A stretch of 64,000 nucleotides of DNA from an uncultured Bacteroidota bacterium (GCA_902776365.1 CACYPU010000003.1:232145-296144); one strand, 5' to 3'; counted from the first letter of the stretch, positions 27,865-37,619 are shown. Notes: a model not told the origin generated them from the letters alone. Translations and numbers: made by a program.

Positions 27865-30030
27865 ATGAAAAAGATAGTTCTTATGCTGGCCGCTGCCGCC
27901 GTCACCCTTGGTGCTGCCGCCCAGAGTCAGCAACCCACCGAGCAGATGATGCGCGAGTTCCGCCAGACCATCCAGAAACGCGACATCTCGAGACACCATC
28001 TGGAGACGAATATCCCGCTCTCCGCCGCTGCTCCCGCCTCCAAAAAAGCCTCCAAGGCGCTGCCCGAGGACCGTGTGTGGTTTCCCGGCGAATGGGAGGA
28101 GGTGAAAGCCATCGTGGTCACCCCGTACTACGACTACTCTCCGCTGGAGAGCCAGGGTGCTGGCTACTGGATGGCCGACCCCCTCGTCACGGGCTGGGCC
28201 ACCTACTATAAATATACCGCTGGCGGATGGTCGGAACAGGGCATGGGCCCCTACAAGGCGACGATGGACACCAACAGCACGTTCGGCAAGGTGTTCTTCT
28301 ACCTGATGGACGGCATCCAGCTCGGCGGCGCCGAAGCGTGGGTGCGCGTGGAGCAGATAAACGACACATCCAAGGTGATACGCACCCTCACCCGAATGGG
28401 GCTCCGACACGACAACGTGAAGTTCCTCGTCGGTCCCGGCAACTCCTTCTGGTACCGCGACTGCGGTCCCATCTGCTTCTACTATGGCGATGAGGACAGC
28501 GTGGCGATGCTGGACTTCACCTACTACCCCGGCCGCGCACTGGACGACTCGCTGCCCTCGATCATCTACTGGCAGAAAGGCATTCCCAACTACCAGACCG
28601 ACATTGAGTGGGAAGGTGGCAACTGCCTCGTGGACGGAGCAGGTATGGTAGTATCGTCGGATGCAATCTATAGTAACAATGCCGACCGCTACGGCCAGAT
28701 CACCTGGGACGGACAGAACATCAACACCCTCACCTACAAACAGGTCTCTCCCCTCTCGCAGTCACAGGTTCGTCAAGGTCTCCACGACCTCCTTGGCCAG
28801 CGCTCCACCTACGTCATTCCCGCCTACCGCTATGACGGCGGCACGGGCCATATCGACCTCTACGCCGACATGTACGACGAGAACGGCTTTGTCTTCTCGG
28901 TGATGCCCGACGATTACTCCTCTTGGCGCGACTACCAGACCGGCGCACAGAACATGGCCGACCTCTGCAGCTACCAGTCGTTCTTCGAGCGTCCCTACTA
29001 CACTATGGCCACCCTGCCCTTCCCCTCGAAAGACAACGGGAGCAACTTCAACAGCCAGACCGAGTACAACAACAGCTACACTCGCACCTACTCGAACCAC
29101 ACGTTCGTGAACAACGTGATTTTGCAGCCCTGCTTCTCGCAAGTCGTCAACGGACAACCCTCGGCACAGTGGGACCGCGACAACATTGCCGCTATCGCCG
29201 CTGCCTATCCCGGCTACACCATCTATCCTGTCGACGTGCGTGAGTTCGACGGCTCGGGCGGCGCCATCCATTGCGTCACCAAGCAGATTCCCGCCGACAG
29301 CCCCATCCGCATCCTGCACAAGAACATCCACGGCGAAATGACCGCCGGCCTCGGAAGCAACGACCTGCCCGTCAGCGCCATCATCACCAACAACACCGGC
29401 ATCGCCCACGCCGAAGTGGTATACCGCGTCAACGGTGTCGGTGACTGGCAGACCCTCAACCTTACCGCCAACGGCAACCGCTGGTACGGAAACTTCCCCT
29501 TCAGCCAGCTCAACACCGTCGTCGAATCCGTCGAATACTACATCTCCGCCACCTCCAACGCCGGCAAGACTATCACCAAGCCCATGACCGCCAGTCAGGG
29601 TGGCTACTATAGTTTCTCCTTCGGCACCGATGCGCTGGTCGATTCCTCCTGGTTCGACTTCGACACTACTGCCGTCGACATGAACGACATCACCTTTACC
29701 TTTGGCAGCAACTGGGCTTCGGAAGATCAGTCCGAGCAGAACCCCCAGCACCTCGCCATCGAGAGCGTCGAGGAGGTTGAGCAAGCCTTCGGCCAGTTCT
29801 ATCCCAACCCCGCCACCGACAAGGCCAACCTCATTATCGACCTCGGCAATGGTGCCAACTACGCCGTTACCATCTTCGACCAAACCGGCCGCATCATCTA
29901 CAACGGAAAACTGCAGTCTTCCGGCAAGGTGATCTACACCGTCGACGCCGCACGACTGGCCGCTGGAGTCTACAACGTGGTCTTCAGCAACAGCGACACC
30001 CAAGTGGTGCGCCGCCTAATCGTCAAGTAA
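27865..30030 (+). CDS. Secreted peptidylarginine/agmatine deiminase-family protein with T9SS tail
   Basis: A 721-residue protein with a signal peptide (MKKIVLMLAAAAVTLGAAAQ) and a PAD_porph domain from about residue 65. Motifs of the guanidino-modifying fold are present: WFPGEWEEV, FWYRDCGP (about 195, substrate Asp), GTGHIDLYADM (about 326, catalytic His and Asp) and GGAIHCVT with the nucleophile C470. The family includes agmatine deiminase and the Porphyromonas gingivalis peptidylarginine deiminase. An Ig-like segment follows, and the last 75 residues are a type A T9SS domain (FYPNPATDKANL, VYNVVFS, RRLIVK). It should citrullinate or deiminate substrates outside the cell; protein or free amine is not decided by sequence. 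Confidence 0.88.
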   Translation: MKKIVLMLAAAAVTLGAAAQSQQPTEQMMREFRQTIQKRDISRHHLETNIPLSAAAPASKKASKALPEDRVWFPGEWEEVKAIVVTPYYDYSPLESQGAGYWMADPLVTGWATYYKYTAGGWSEQGMGPYKATMDTNSTFGKVFFYLMDGIQLGGAEAWVRVEQINDTSKVIRTLTRMGLRHDNVKFLVGPGNSFWYRDCGPICFYYGDEDSVAMLDFTYYPGRALDDSLPSIIYWQKGIPNYQTDIEWEGGNCLVDGAGMVVSSDAIYSNNADRYGQITWDGQNINTLTYKQVSPLSQSQVRQGLHDLLGQRSTYVIPAYRYDGGTGHIDLYADMYDENGFVFSVMPDDYSSWRDYQTGAQNMADLCSYQSFFERPYYTMATLPFPSKDNGSNFNSQTEYNNSYTRTYSNHTFVNNVILQPCFSQVVNGQPSAQWDRDNIAAIAAAYPGYTIYPVDVREFDGSGGAIHCVTKQIPADSPIRILHKNIHGEMTAGLGSNDLPVSAIITNNTGIAHAEVVYRVNGVGDWQTLNLTANGNRWYGNFPFSQLNTVVESVEYYISATSNAGKTITKPMTASQGGYYSFSFGTDALVDSSWFDFDTTAVDMNDITFTFGSNWASEDQSEQNPQHLAIESVEEVEQAFGQFYPNPATDKANLIIDLGNGANYAVTIFDQTGRIIYNGKLQSSGKVIYTVDAARLAAGVYNVVFSNSDTQVVRRLIVK

Positions 30031-30061
30031 ACGGCTGAAGTTTTTACATCGGCGAATTAAA

Positions 30062-30101
30062 AGAAAGCTACGCAAGTTGGAAACCTGCGTAGCTTTTGTT
30101 T
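30062..30101 (+). terminator. Terminator after the deiminase gene
   Basis: AAAGCTACGCA and TGCGTAGCTTT form a perfect 11-bp stem followed by TGTTT, 33 bases past the stop. It can also serve the convergent glycosyltransferase gene. Confidence 0.8.
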
Positions 30102-30119
30102 CGCACATCGCCGACGAAA

Positions 30120-31235
30120 TCAGAGCAGAGACTTGTAGACCTCCAGCATATCCGCTGCCACTTTCTCGGGGGCGAATCTCTTTCGTTGGATTCGTCCCTT
30201 CTCTATCTGCTGCTGGCGGAAAGACTCATCTGTGCAGAGCCGTTTCAGATGTTCGGCCACCGCCTCCACATCCTCGGGCGACGCATAGAGCGCGGCGTTG
30301 CCTCCCGCCTCCGGCATCGACGACACGTTGCTTGTCACCACCGGACAGTCGCAACACATGCTTTCCAGCACCGGGATTCCGAAACCCTCGAAGCGCGACA
30401 GATAGACACTCGCCACCGCACCCCTGTACAACGCCGGAAAATCCTTGAAATCAGCCCCAGTTAGCACACAAAATCTATCACTTTTCACTTTTGAACTTTC
30501 ATCTTTCACCTTCTCAAGCACCCGCTGCCCGTATTCGCCCCTGGGACGGCCGATCAACAGCAAGGAAATCTCCTCGGGCAAATGCTTCATAGCCTCGACA
30601 ACCGCCAGTTGATTCTTACGCTCCTCCAGCGTCCCCACACATATAATATATTTCTCCGGCAACCCATATTTTTTACGTATATCTCTATCGTCCTGCACTC
30701 CCCAAAAGATAGAGTCGCAACTCTGGTACACCACCCGAATTTTCTCCTCAGGCACTTGCAGGAACTCCATCAAGTCCCGCTTCGTCTGCTCGCTGATAGC
30801 CACCACGACGTCCGCCACACGGCAAGCATGGCGCATCTTCAGCCGATGAATCAGCCGGTCGGCAGGCTTAAAGAACTCGGGGAAGCGGAACACTATCAGG
30901 TCGTGCATTGTCACCACCTTCTTCACACCCTTCGGCAACCCGTAGGGCAGCTCGTGGCTCAACCCGTGGAACAGTTCCACTCCGTCCCTCTTCACCGCTC
31001 GGCTCACCCCAACACTCCGCCACACGCTCTTCATCACACGCCACAAACCCTTCGGCTCCACAATTCCAAACTCCAAATTCTCAAAAAAATGCTCATATCG
31101 TCCCTTCACCCTTGGCGTAAATAGTATTGCCTGATTGTCTGATTGCTTAATTGTTTGAGTAATCACTCCCCGGCTGTAATTTCCCAGCCCGGTATTGTTG
31201 CAGAATGCCCGTTTCGCGTCGTATCCTATCACCAT
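30120..31235 (-). CDS. Glycosyltransferase family 4 protein
   Basis: A 371-residue GT-B fold enzyme. The N-terminal TGLGNYSRG is the acceptor-side glycine loop, the middle has VGTLEERKNQ and LLIGRPRGEYG, and the EX7E donor motif is EGFGIPVLE, which binds a nucleotide sugar. It probably acts at the cytoplasmic face of the inner membrane in polysaccharide or LPS synthesis. Two repeat arrays lie in frame: an octad array (31123-31166, TQTIKQSDNQA) near the N-terminus and a heptad array (30478-30515, VKDESSKVKSD) in the C-terminal half. It is divergent from a family 2 glycosyltransferase. Confidence 0.9.
   Translation of the reverse strand: MVIGYDAKRAFCNNTGLGNYSRGVITQTIKQSDNQAILFTPRVKGRYEHFFENLEFGIVEPKGLWRVMKSVWRSVGVSRAVKRDGVELFHGLSHELPYGLPKGVKKVVTMHDLIVFRFPEFFKPADRLIHRLKMRHACRVADVVVAISEQTKRDLMEFLQVPEEKIRVVYQSCDSIFWGVQDDRDIRKKYGLPEKYIICVGTLEERKNQLAVVEAMKHLPEEISLLLIGRPRGEYGQRVLEKVKDESSKVKSDRFCVLTGADFKDFPALYRGAVASVYLSRFEGFGIPVLESMCCDCPVVTSNVSSMPEAGGNAALYASPEDVEAVAEHLKRLCTDESFRQQQIEKGRIQRKRFAPEKVAADMLEVYKSLL
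30478..30515. repeat. In-frame heptad array inside the GT4 gene (distal)
   Basis: Units TTCACTT, TTGAACT, TTCATCT, TTCACCT on the plus strand; the coding strand reads VKDESSKVKSD. Confidence 0.65.
31123..31166. repeat. In-frame octad array inside the GT4 gene (proximal)
   Basis: Units CCTGATTG, TCTGATTG, CTTAATTG on the plus strand, in an N-terminal loop after the glycine motif. Confidence 0.7.
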
Positions 31236-31257
31236 AGTTCTTCTCTTTTTTCGGATG

Positions 31258-31265
31258 CAAAAATA
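31258..31265 (-). promoter_or_regulatory. Promoter -7 element of the GT4 gene
   Basis: TATTTTTG on the minus strand, 23 bases before the start codon. Confidence 0.6.
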
Positions 31266-31298
31266 CGGAAATTTCCTGATATAAACACATACGTATGG

Positions 31299-31335
31299 AA
31301 AAAATTTTCATTTTTCATTTTTCATTTTTCATTTT
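31299..31335. repeat. Heptad repeat array in the divergent glycosyltransferase promoter region
   Basis: TTTTTCA repeated four times, lying between the two opposing promoters and just upstream of the plus-strand -7 element. Confidence 0.8.
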
Positions 31336-31340
31336 ATTCG

Positions 31341-31348
31341 TATCTTTG
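31341..31348 (+). promoter_or_regulatory. Promoter -7 element of the GT2 gene
   Basis: TATCTTTG, 38 bases before the ATG at 31386. Confidence 0.65.
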
Positions 31349-31385
31349 CACCGCAAAAAACTTTTAGACCCTTTTGACTTTCCAC

Positions 31386-32153
31386 ATGGACAAAATCACC
31401 GCTGTAATCATCACCCTCAACGAGGAACTCAACATTGAACGCTGCCTCCGCTCCCTCGACGGCATCGCCGACGAAATCATCGTCGTCGACTCCGGCTCCA
31501 CCGACCGCACTCAGCAAATCTGCACCCAATACAACTTTCAATCTTCAACTTTCAACTTTCAACTTCATCCTTGGGAAGGCTATGCCGCACAGAAAAACTT
31601 CGCCAACAGCCTCGCCTCACACCCCTGGATTCTCAGCATCGATGCCGACGAAACCCTCTCGCCCGAACTTCAGAAAGAACTCCTCGACATCAAAAAAGCT
31701 GGTCTCGACCCACATACCCTCTACTTCCTCAACCGCCTCACCAACTACTGCGGCCACTGGATTCGCCACTGCGGCTGGTATCCCGACCGCTGTCCTCGCC
31801 TCTTCCACAAAGACTCCGCCCACTGGGAAGGCCATATCCACGAGCTGTTGACCCCCTCCTCTCACCTTTCAACTTTCAACTTGAAAGGCCACCTCCTCCA
31901 CTACTCCTTCCACGACTTCCACGACCACGCCCTCCGCACCGTCAAATACGCCACGATGGCCGGCGAGCAGGCCTTCCAACAAGGCAAGCGTCCGCGACCC
32001 GTAGCGCTCAAAACCCTCGGCACCTTCCTCCGCAACTACATCCTCCACCTCGGATTCCTCGACGGCCGCTCCGGCTACACCGTCTGCAAAATGTCCTCCT
32101 TCTACACCTTCATCAAATACACCACGCTCCGGGAGGTGAAAGGTGAAAGGTGA
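31386..32153 (+). CDS. Glycosyltransferase family 2 protein (WaaE/KdtX-like)
   Basis: A 255-residue GT-A enzyme. The start MDKITAVIITLNEELNIERCL, IIVVDSGSTDRT and the DxD-type SIDADETLS are the donor-binding core. The downstream RLFHKDSAHWEGHIHE segment is typical of LPS-core family 2 enzymes close to WaaE. Likely role: adding a sugar to LPS core or lipid-linked glycan in the cytoplasm. Two heptad arrays lie in frame (31532-31570 FQSSTFNFQLH; 31862-31884 HLSTFNLK). The C-terminal EVKGER and stop are also array-coded. Confidence 0.88.
   Translation: MDKITAVIITLNEELNIERCLRSLDGIADEIIVVDSGSTDRTQQICTQYNFQSSTFNFQLHPWEGYAAQKNFANSLASHPWILSIDADETLSPELQKELLDIKKAGLDPHTLYFLNRLTNYCGHWIRHCGWYPDRCPRLFHKDSAHWEGHIHELLTPSSHLSTFNLKGHLLHYSFHDFHDHALRTVKYATMAGEQAFQQGKRPRPVALKTLGTFLRNYILHLGFLDGRSGYTVCKMSSFYTFIKYTTLREVKGER
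31532..31570. repeat. In-frame heptad array inside the GT2 gene
   Basis: Units AACTTTC, AATCTTC, AACTTTC, AACTTTC; a shorter version recurs at 31862-31884. Confidence 0.7.
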
Positions 32154-32184
32154 AAGTTTAACGTTTAAAGTTTAAGGTTTAAAA
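32135..32184. repeat. Heptad repeat array between GT2 and trmH
   Basis: GGTGAAA units grade into GTTTAAC, GTTTAAA, GTTTAAG. The first units code the GT2 tail; the array ends 1-2 bases before the trmH ATG. Confidence 0.85.
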
Positions 32185-32185
32185 A

Positions 32186-32911
32186 ATGCCCCGCATCGAC
32201 CCTAGCAATCCCAGCCCTCTAGCGCAACTCCTCGTCGGTCTCGACACCGCCCAGAAAGAAGCCCTCTACGAAGCTGCCTCGCAGCTCGTCTCCGAAAACC
32301 GTCGCGCACTCATCGACCGCATTGCGCCACTCCGCACGCGCCACATCACCGTCGTCCTCGAAGACGTCTACCAGTCCCACAACGCCGCCGCAGTCCTCCG
32401 CTCCTGCGACTGCTTCGGCATACAGGACGTCCACGTCGTCGAAGCGAACAATCCTTTCAACCCCGCTGGCGACGTGGCCGTCGGCTCCTCCAAGTGGGTC
32501 GACTACTACCCCCACCCCGACATCCAATCCGCCTACAAAGAACTCCGCCGTCAAGGCTACCGCATCGTCGCCACTACCCCACACACCAACGACACCCTCA
32601 TCACCGACCTCGACATTTCCTCCCCCCTCGCACTCATCTTCGGCACCGAACTCACCGGACTCTCCCAGCAAGCCATCGACCTCGCCGACGAATACGTCAA
32701 AATCCCTATGTACGGATTCACCGAGAGCTTCAACATCTCCGTCTCCGTAGCCCTCTCTCTCTTCAACCTCACAGAAAGACTGAGACATCAAACGCTACCC
32801 ACTAACGACTACCCACTACCCACTAACGAACTCCTCGACCTCAAACTCCACTGGCTCGCCCAAACCATCCGCGACGGCGAGCAGGTGCTCCTCAAACTCG
32901 CCGAAAAATAA
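32186..32911 (+). CDS. TrmH-family RNA 2'-O-methyltransferase (SpoU)
   Basis: A 241-residue SPOUT enzyme that transfers methyl from S-adenosylmethionine to a ribose 2'-OH in tRNA or rRNA. Motif 1 is SHNAAAVLRSCDCFG, motif 2 is LIFGTELTGLS and motif 3 is IPMYGFTESFNISVSVAL; together they form the knotted SAM site. It resembles TrmH (tRNA Gm18) more than RlmB because it lacks an N-terminal substrate domain. A heptad array (32795-32832, CTACCCA/CTAACGA units) encodes a TLPTNDYPLPTNE linker after the catalytic domain. Confidence 0.9.
   Translation: MPRIDPSNPSPLAQLLVGLDTAQKEALYEAASQLVSENRRALIDRIAPLRTRHITVVLEDVYQSHNAAAVLRSCDCFGIQDVHVVEANNPFNPAGDVAVGSSKWVDYYPHPDIQSAYKELRRQGYRIVATTPHTNDTLITDLDISSPLALIFGTELTGLSQQAIDLADEYVKIPMYGFTESFNISVSVALSLFNLTERLRHQTLPTNDYPLPTNELLDLKLHWLAQTIRDGEQVLLKLAEK
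32795..32832. repeat. In-frame heptad array inside trmH
   Basis: CTACCCA, CTAACGA, CTACCCA, CTACCCA, CTAACGA. Confidence 0.75.
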
Positions 32912-32959
32912 AAAAATTAACAAAAATTTAAAAAAATTGCACATATAATTTTTTATTTG

Positions 32960-32967
32960 TAAATTTG
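32960..32967 (+). promoter_or_regulatory. Promoter -7 element of the PepSY-like gene
   Basis: TAAATTTG, 44 bases before the ATG at 33011, in a strongly AT-rich leader. Confidence 0.55.
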
Positions 32968-33010
32968 CCTTGAAGAATAAAAAAGAAGAAAACATATTAA
33001 ATTACTGAAC

Positions 33011-33475
33011 ATGAAGAAAATAGCACTTATTACAGCACTCTTTTTCCTCTCCTCCGGAGCCCTTTTTGCTCAAAAAGCCGTCAACGAACAGGACGTAAAA
33101 GTCTCCTACGTCAAAGATTTCCAGCGTCAGGTGAAGAACGCCACCGACATCGCCTGGTGGCAAATCGACGAGAACACCTTCAAGGTCACCTTCGTCGACG
33201 AGGAGAAATCCCGTCAGGCAATGGTCTTCTCCAACAAGGGCATGGAGACCCACTACATCGTTGAAAACAGCGACTACTATCCTAGAACCATCGTTGAATA
33301 CATCAAAGCCAACTACTCCGGCTACGACATCACCGACCTCTGGGTACGCAAGGCTCGCAACAAAATGACCTACCAGGTCCGCATCGCCAAGATGGGCGGC
33401 TTCCTCTGGTGGAAATCCGAGAAAGACGTCCAAATCCTCAACTTCGAGACCGATGGCAAATTCATCGACGAATAA
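33011..33475 (+). CDS. Small periplasmic PepSY-like (DUF2874-type) protein
   Basis: A 154-residue protein with a clear signal peptide (MKKIALITALFFLSSGALFAQ). The mature part has alternating beta segments (DIAWWQIDENTFKVTFVDE, TYQVRIAKMG) that resemble the PepSY-like/BLIP fold common in Bacteroidetes periplasmic proteins. No enzymatic motif. It precedes the 33522 membrane-protein gene by 46 bases and may share its promoter. Confidence 0.65.
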   Translation: MKKIALITALFFLSSGALFAQKAVNEQDVKVSYVKDFQRQVKNATDIAWWQIDENTFKVTFVDEEKSRQAMVFSNKGMETHYIVENSDYYPRTIVEYIKANYSGYDITDLWVRKARNKMTYQVRIAKMGGFLWWKSEKDVQILNFETDGKFIDE

Positions 33476-33521
33476 CTTTTTTTCAACCCAATATTTATTA
33501 ACCTTTTAAAACAACAACATT

Positions 33522-34016
33522 ATGGAAAGTAGCTTTACCGCTCCTGAGAACAACGACAACCGTCCGTTCTCCAAACAGCTTGTAGACGCACTTATTCAAG
33601 TGTTCTACCCCATCTTTTATTTCCTCTTCCTCCTTCCTTATGGCCTTTGGAAGAATGCTATCGTCCGCATGAGCAACCAAAAACAGAGCCACGCCCTCGA
33701 TGTCACAAACATCAAGTCCGAGTGGCCCTTCCTCTCGTGGCTCAAACGCTTCGTTTTTGAGTTCCTCTTCGACGCCCTCATCGTCATCTGGTGGCTCATT
33801 GGATTTATCCTCTTTGCCATCAATGGTGGCTTCAAAGCCGAATTTATCGGCATCCTCATCGGCCTCTATGGCGTCTACTTTGCCCCCATCACCATCTCCA
33901 TCATGCGCGACTGTGCAACCCTCTTCGTTATCCTGCCCATCCGCTGGCTTATCTCCTTCCTCCGTCGTCCGGCCAAGACCTACGACCTCACCCACGTCGG
34001 CAAAATCGAGAGATAA
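33522..34016 (+). CDS. Small integral membrane protein, unknown function
   Basis: A 164-residue protein with about four hydrophobic segments: LIQVFYPIFYFLFLLPYGLW, ALIVIWWLIGFILFAI, IGILIGLYGVYFAPI and TLFVILPIRWLISFL. The N-terminal 20 residues are polar and the tail is basic. No family recognised. Followed by a strong terminator. Confidence 0.65.
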   Translation: MESSFTAPENNDNRPFSKQLVDALIQVFYPIFYFLFLLPYGLWKNAIVRMSNQKQSHALDVTNIKSEWPFLSWLKRFVFEFLFDALIVIWWLIGFILFAINGGFKAEFIGILIGLYGVYFAPITISIMRDCATLFVILPIRWLISFLRRPAKTYDLTHVGKIER

Positions 34017-34037
34017 AACAACTCAACAACCCTTTAC

Positions 34038-34075
34038 AAAAAAAGGACAGGCTCCAAAGCCTGTCCTTTTTCTTT
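34038..34075. terminator. Bidirectional terminator hairpin
   Basis: AAAAGGACAGGC and GCCTGTCCTTTT form a perfect 12-bp stem with a 6-base loop and A/T runs on both sides. It ends the plus-strand pair and also anything running through from the secA side. Confidence 0.85.
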
Positions 34076-34094
34076 ACGAGGTGTAGTGTCTGTC

Positions 34095-34292
34095 TTACGA
34101 TTCCCTGTACAGGACGACGGGACCACCATAATGATTACCGTCACCCAAATTGTAGACCAGCGAGAACGAGATGGTCTTTGCATCGGGATCATAGGTATAA
34201 TTCATCTGGTAGCCATCGGCGGCGAAGGTCATCTTGCCCGCATTGTTGTTGAAAGTATAGGTCAGCTGGTCCTGATCGGAGAAGAAGTCCTC
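34095..34292 (-). pseudogene. Orphan C-terminal gene fragment behind secA
   Basis: The minus strand holds 65 sense codons with ordinary codon use and a protein-like pattern (QLTYTFNNNAGKMTFAADGY, then TISFSLVYNLGDGNHYGG and a final VLYRES stop). It is closed upstream by an in-frame TGA at 34293-34295, with no good start codon. The beta-rich pattern could be a lipocalin-like or similar envelope domain. It is joined to the secA stop by a short GGTGAAA/GGTGAGA heptad array, so it looks like the remnant of a gene whose front part was lost. Confidence 0.55.
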
Positions 34293-34304
34293 TCACCTTT
34301 CACC

Positions 34305-37300
34305 TTATTCCGCGTCCTTTCCGTGACAATTCTTGTACTTCTTGCCACTGCCGCAGGGGCAGGGGTCGTTGCGGCCCACCTTCTTCTCGACGTGCACGGG
34401 CATCTGCTTCTGAGGCTGCTGGCGCGAGGAGTCGATGGCCTGTTGCTGCTGCTGGGCCGAGCGGTCGAACTCGTTGTCGCGGCTGGCCTTGAGGCCACGC
34501 TGGGGAGCCTGCGGCTGACGGGCTTCCTTCACATCGCTCTCCTGACGCAGGGGCAGCTGGGCGCGGCTGAGGAAGGTGGTGATTTCGCGGTTGATGTTGA
34601 GGAGCATCTTCTCGAAGAGCTTGAAGGACTCGAACTTGTAGATGAGCAACGGGTCTTTCTGCTCGTAGGCGGCGTTCTGCACACTCTGGCGCAGGTCGTC
34701 GAGCTCGCGGAGGTGTTCCTTCCACAGGTCGTCGATAATGGCCAAGGTGATGCCTTTCTCGATGCTCAGCTGCACCTCGCGGCCGCGGGTCTCGTAGGCC
34801 TTCTTCACCGGCACCACCACATTGAGGGTCTTCTTGCCGTCGGTGATGGGGAAGGCAACATTGATATAGCGGGTGTTCTCGGCGACATTCTTAATGAAGG
34901 GCCAGGCCATCTCGCAGAGTTTCTGCATGCGCTCGCGGTAGGCGGTGAAGCACTGGTCGTAGAGGAGTTTGATGGCCTCGTTGCGCGGCAGCGAGAGGAA
35001 CTCGTCCTCCGACAGCGGCACCTCGTGGGCAAAGACACGGATCACCTCCATCTTGAACTCCTCCCAATCCTCACCGTCGCTGTAGAGCAGCTCGCAGGTG
35101 TCGTAGAACATGTTGGAGATATCGATGGAGAGTCGGTCGCCATAGAGGGCGTTGCGGCGCTTGTTGTAGATGACGGTACGCTGGTTGTTCATCACGTCGT
35201 CATACTCGAGGAGGCGCTTACGCATGCCGAAGTTGTTCTCCTCGACCTTCTTCTGGGCGCGCTCAATCTGCTTCGTAATCATCGAATGCTGGATAACCTC
35301 GCCTTCCTGCAATCCCATGCGGTCCATAATGGAAGCGATACGCTCGGAGCCGAAGAGGCGCATAAGGTCGTCCTCGAGGGAGACATAGAAGAGGCTCGAA
35401 CCCGGGTCGCCCTGACGGCCGGCACGACCGCGGAGCTGGCGGTCGACGCGACGGCTCTCGTGACGCTCGGTGCCAATGATGGCCAAGCCGCCCTTCTCGC
35501 GCACATCGCCCTTGAGCTTGATATCTGTACCACGACCAGCCATATTGGTGGCGATGGTCACACGACCTGGCTCACCAGCTTGGGCCACAATGTCGGCCTC
35601 CTTCTGGTGGAGCTTGGCGTTGAGGACGTTGTGCGGGATATGCTGCATCTTGAGCATCTTGCTGAGGAGCTCGGAAGTCTCCACCGAGGTGGTACCCACC
35701 AGCACGGGACGCCCCTCCTCGGTGAGGCGCTTGATTTCGTTGATGACGGCGGTGAATTTCTCGCGCTTGGTCTTGTAAATCATGTCGTTCATATCCTGAC
35801 GGGCGATGGGCCTGTTGGTAGGAATGACAACGACATCGAGCTTATAGATGTTCCAGAACTCGCCGGCCTCGGTCTCAGCGGTACCGGTCATACCGGCCAG
35901 CTTCTTGTACATGCGGAAGTAGTTCTGCAGCGTGATGGTGGCATAGGTCTGCGTGGCGGCCTCCACCTTGGCGTTCTCCTTGGCTTCCACAGCCTGGTGG
36001 AGTCCGTCGCTCCAACGGCGTCCTTCCATAATACGACCCGTCTGCTCGTCGACGATTTTCACTTGGTTGTCCTCGGTGAGGATATAGTCGACGTCGCGTT
36101 CAAACAGCGTGTAGGCCTTCAGCAGCTGGTCGACGGTGTGCACGCGGTCGCTCTGGATGGCGAAGTCGCTGTAGAGCTTGTCCTTGGCCTCGATCTTCTG
36201 CTCGGGGGTGAGGGCGGCATTGTTCTCGATGTCGGCAATGGCCGAGCCAATGTCGGGCAGCTGGTAGAAGTTGCGGTCCTCGCCCAGCGAGGTGAGGTAA
36301 TCCATACCCTTGTCGGTGAGCTCCACCTGCTTGTTCTTCTCGTCGATGACGAAGAGGAGCTCCTCGTCGATAAGGTGCATGTTCTTGTTCTGCTCCTGCA
36401 TGAAGAAATTCTCGGTCTTCAGCAGGATGCTCTTCATACCGGGCTCGGAGAGGTATTTGATGAGGGCCTTGTTCTTGGGCAATCCGCGGTAGGCGCGGAG
36501 GAGCTGCATGGCGCAGTCCTCGTTGGGCTTGGGGTCGGGATTGGCGGCGATGCCCTTCTTCGCGTCGGCCAGGCAGTTGGTGACGATGGTGCGCTGGGCG
36601 CTGTAGAGCTTCTCGATGGTGGGCTTGAAGCGGTAGAACTCCTGCTCGTCGTCGCCCTTGCCTGTGGGACCGGAGATGATAAGGGGCGTACGGGCGTCGT
36701 CGATAAGCACCGAGTCGACCTCGTCGACGATGGCGTAGTTGTGACCGCGCTGCACCAGCTCGTCGGGGTTGCGGCTCATGTTGTCGCGCAGGTAGTCAAA
36801 GCCGAACTCGTTGTTCGTGCCGTAGGTGATGTCGGCAGCGTAGGCGCGGCGACGCTCCTCGCTGTGGGGCTCGTGCTTGTCGATGCAGTCGACCGAGAGG
36901 CCGTGGAACTCGAAGAGCATACCCATCCACTCCGAGTCGCGCTTGGCCAGGTAGTCGTTCACCGTCACCACGTGCACACCCTTGCCGGGCAAGGCGTTGA
37001 GGTAGACGGGCAGCGTGGCCACAAGGGTCTTACCCTCACCGGTGGCCATCTCGGCAATCTTGCCGCTGTGGAGCACCACGCCGCCGATAATCTGCACGTC
37101 GTAGTGGATCATGTCCCACGTAATCTCGTTGCCGCCGGCCATCCAGTGGTTCTGGTAGTAGGCCTTGTCGCCCTCGATGGTGATGGAGGCATGCGTGGCG
37201 GCAAGGTCGCGGTCGTGATCGGTGGCGGTCACCTCCACCACCTCGTTCTGGGCGAAGCGCTTGGCGGTCTCCTTCACCACGGCGAAAGCCTCAGGGAGGA

Positions 37301-37619
37301 TGTCGTCCAGGACCTCCTGCGTCTTGTCGTAACTCTGCTTCTCCAGCTCGTCGATACGTTTATACAGGGCTTCCTTCTCGTCGACAGGCATGTCGTATTC
37401 CTCTTCGATGCGCTTGCGCATGGCGGCGAGCTCGGTCTCCTCGGTCTCAATGGTTTTGGCGATGCGCTCCTTGAACTCGATGGTCTTGGCGCGCAGCTGG
37501 TCGTTGCTCAGCTTCTCTATCTCAGGATAGACAGCGAGGGTGGCCTCCAGGAACGGGCGCACCACTTTCAGGTCTCGCTGACTCTTGTTTCCAAACAGTT
37601 TAGTTAGAAAATTGGCCAT
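34305..37619 (-). CDS. secA: Protein translocase ATPase SecA
   Basis: A 1104-residue motor that drives preproteins through SecYEG. Motifs in order: [11 protein letters not shown] (Walker A), a [19 protein letters not shown] Walker B block, [33 protein letters not shown] and [10 protein letters not shown]. The C-terminal zinc-binding tail [14 protein letters not shown] is complete. The size is larger than E. coli SecA (901), as usual in Bacteroidetes, which carry inserts. Its Q-rich segment ([15 protein letters not shown]) precedes the zinc tail. A promoter is at 37695-37702. Confidence 0.98.
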   Translation of the reverse strand: MANFLTKLFGNKSQRDLKVVRPFLEATLAVYPEIEKLSNDQLRAKTIEFKERIAKTIETEETELAAMRKRIEEEYDMPVDEKEALYKRIDELEKQSYDKTQEVLDDILPEAFAVVKETAKRFAQNEVVEVTATDHDRDLAATHASITIEGDKAYYQNHWMAGGNEITWDMIHYDVQIIGGVVLHSGKIAEMATGEGKTLVATLPVYLNALPGKGVHVVTVNDYLAKRDSEWMGMLFEFHGLSVDCIDKHEPHSEERRRAYAADITYGTNNEFGFDYLRDNMSRNPDELVQRGHNYAIVDEVDSVLIDDARTPLIISGPTGKGDDEQEFYRFKPTIEKLYSAQRTIVTNCLADAKKGIAANPDPKPNEDCAMQLLRAYRGLPKNKALIKYLSEPGMKSILLKTENFFMQEQNKNMHLIDEELLFVIDEKNKQVELTDKGMDYLTSLGEDRNFYQLPDIGSAIADIENNAALTPEQKIEAKDKLYSDFAIQSDRVHTVDQLLKAYTLFERDVDYILTEDNQVKIVDEQTGRIMEGRRWSDGLHQAVEAKENAKVEAATQTYATITLQNYFRMYKKLAGMTGTAETEAGEFWNIYKLDVVVIPTNRPIARQDMNDMIYKTKREKFTAVINEIKRLTEEGRPVLVGTTSVETSELLSKMLKMQHIPHNVLNAKLHQKEADIVAQAGEPGRVTIATNMAGRGTDIKLKGDVREKGGLAIIGTERHESRRVDRQLRGRAGRQGDPGSSLFYVSLEDDLMRLFGSERIASIMDRMGLQEGEVIQHSMITKQIERAQKKVEENNFGMRKRLLEYDDVMNNQRTVIYNKRRNALYGDRLSIDISNMFYDTCELLYSDGEDWEEFKMEVIRVFAHEVPLSEDEFLSLPRNEAIKLLYDQCFTAYRERMQKLCEMAWPFIKNVAENTRYINVAFPITDGKKTLNVVVPVKKAYETRGREVQLSIEKGITLAIIDDLWKEHLRELDDLRQSVQNAAYEQKDPLLIYKFESFKLFEKMLLNINREITTFLSRAQLPLRQESDVKEARQPQAPQRGLKASRDNEFDRSAQQQQQAIDSSRQQPQKQMPVHVEKKVGRNDPCPCGSGKKYKNCHGKDAE

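Noticed and set aside
34086-37607. A 1173-codon open frame on the plus strand opposite secA
   Set aside because: SecA on the minus strand has every motif; the plus-strand product is Leu/Val/Gly-rich and matches nothing.
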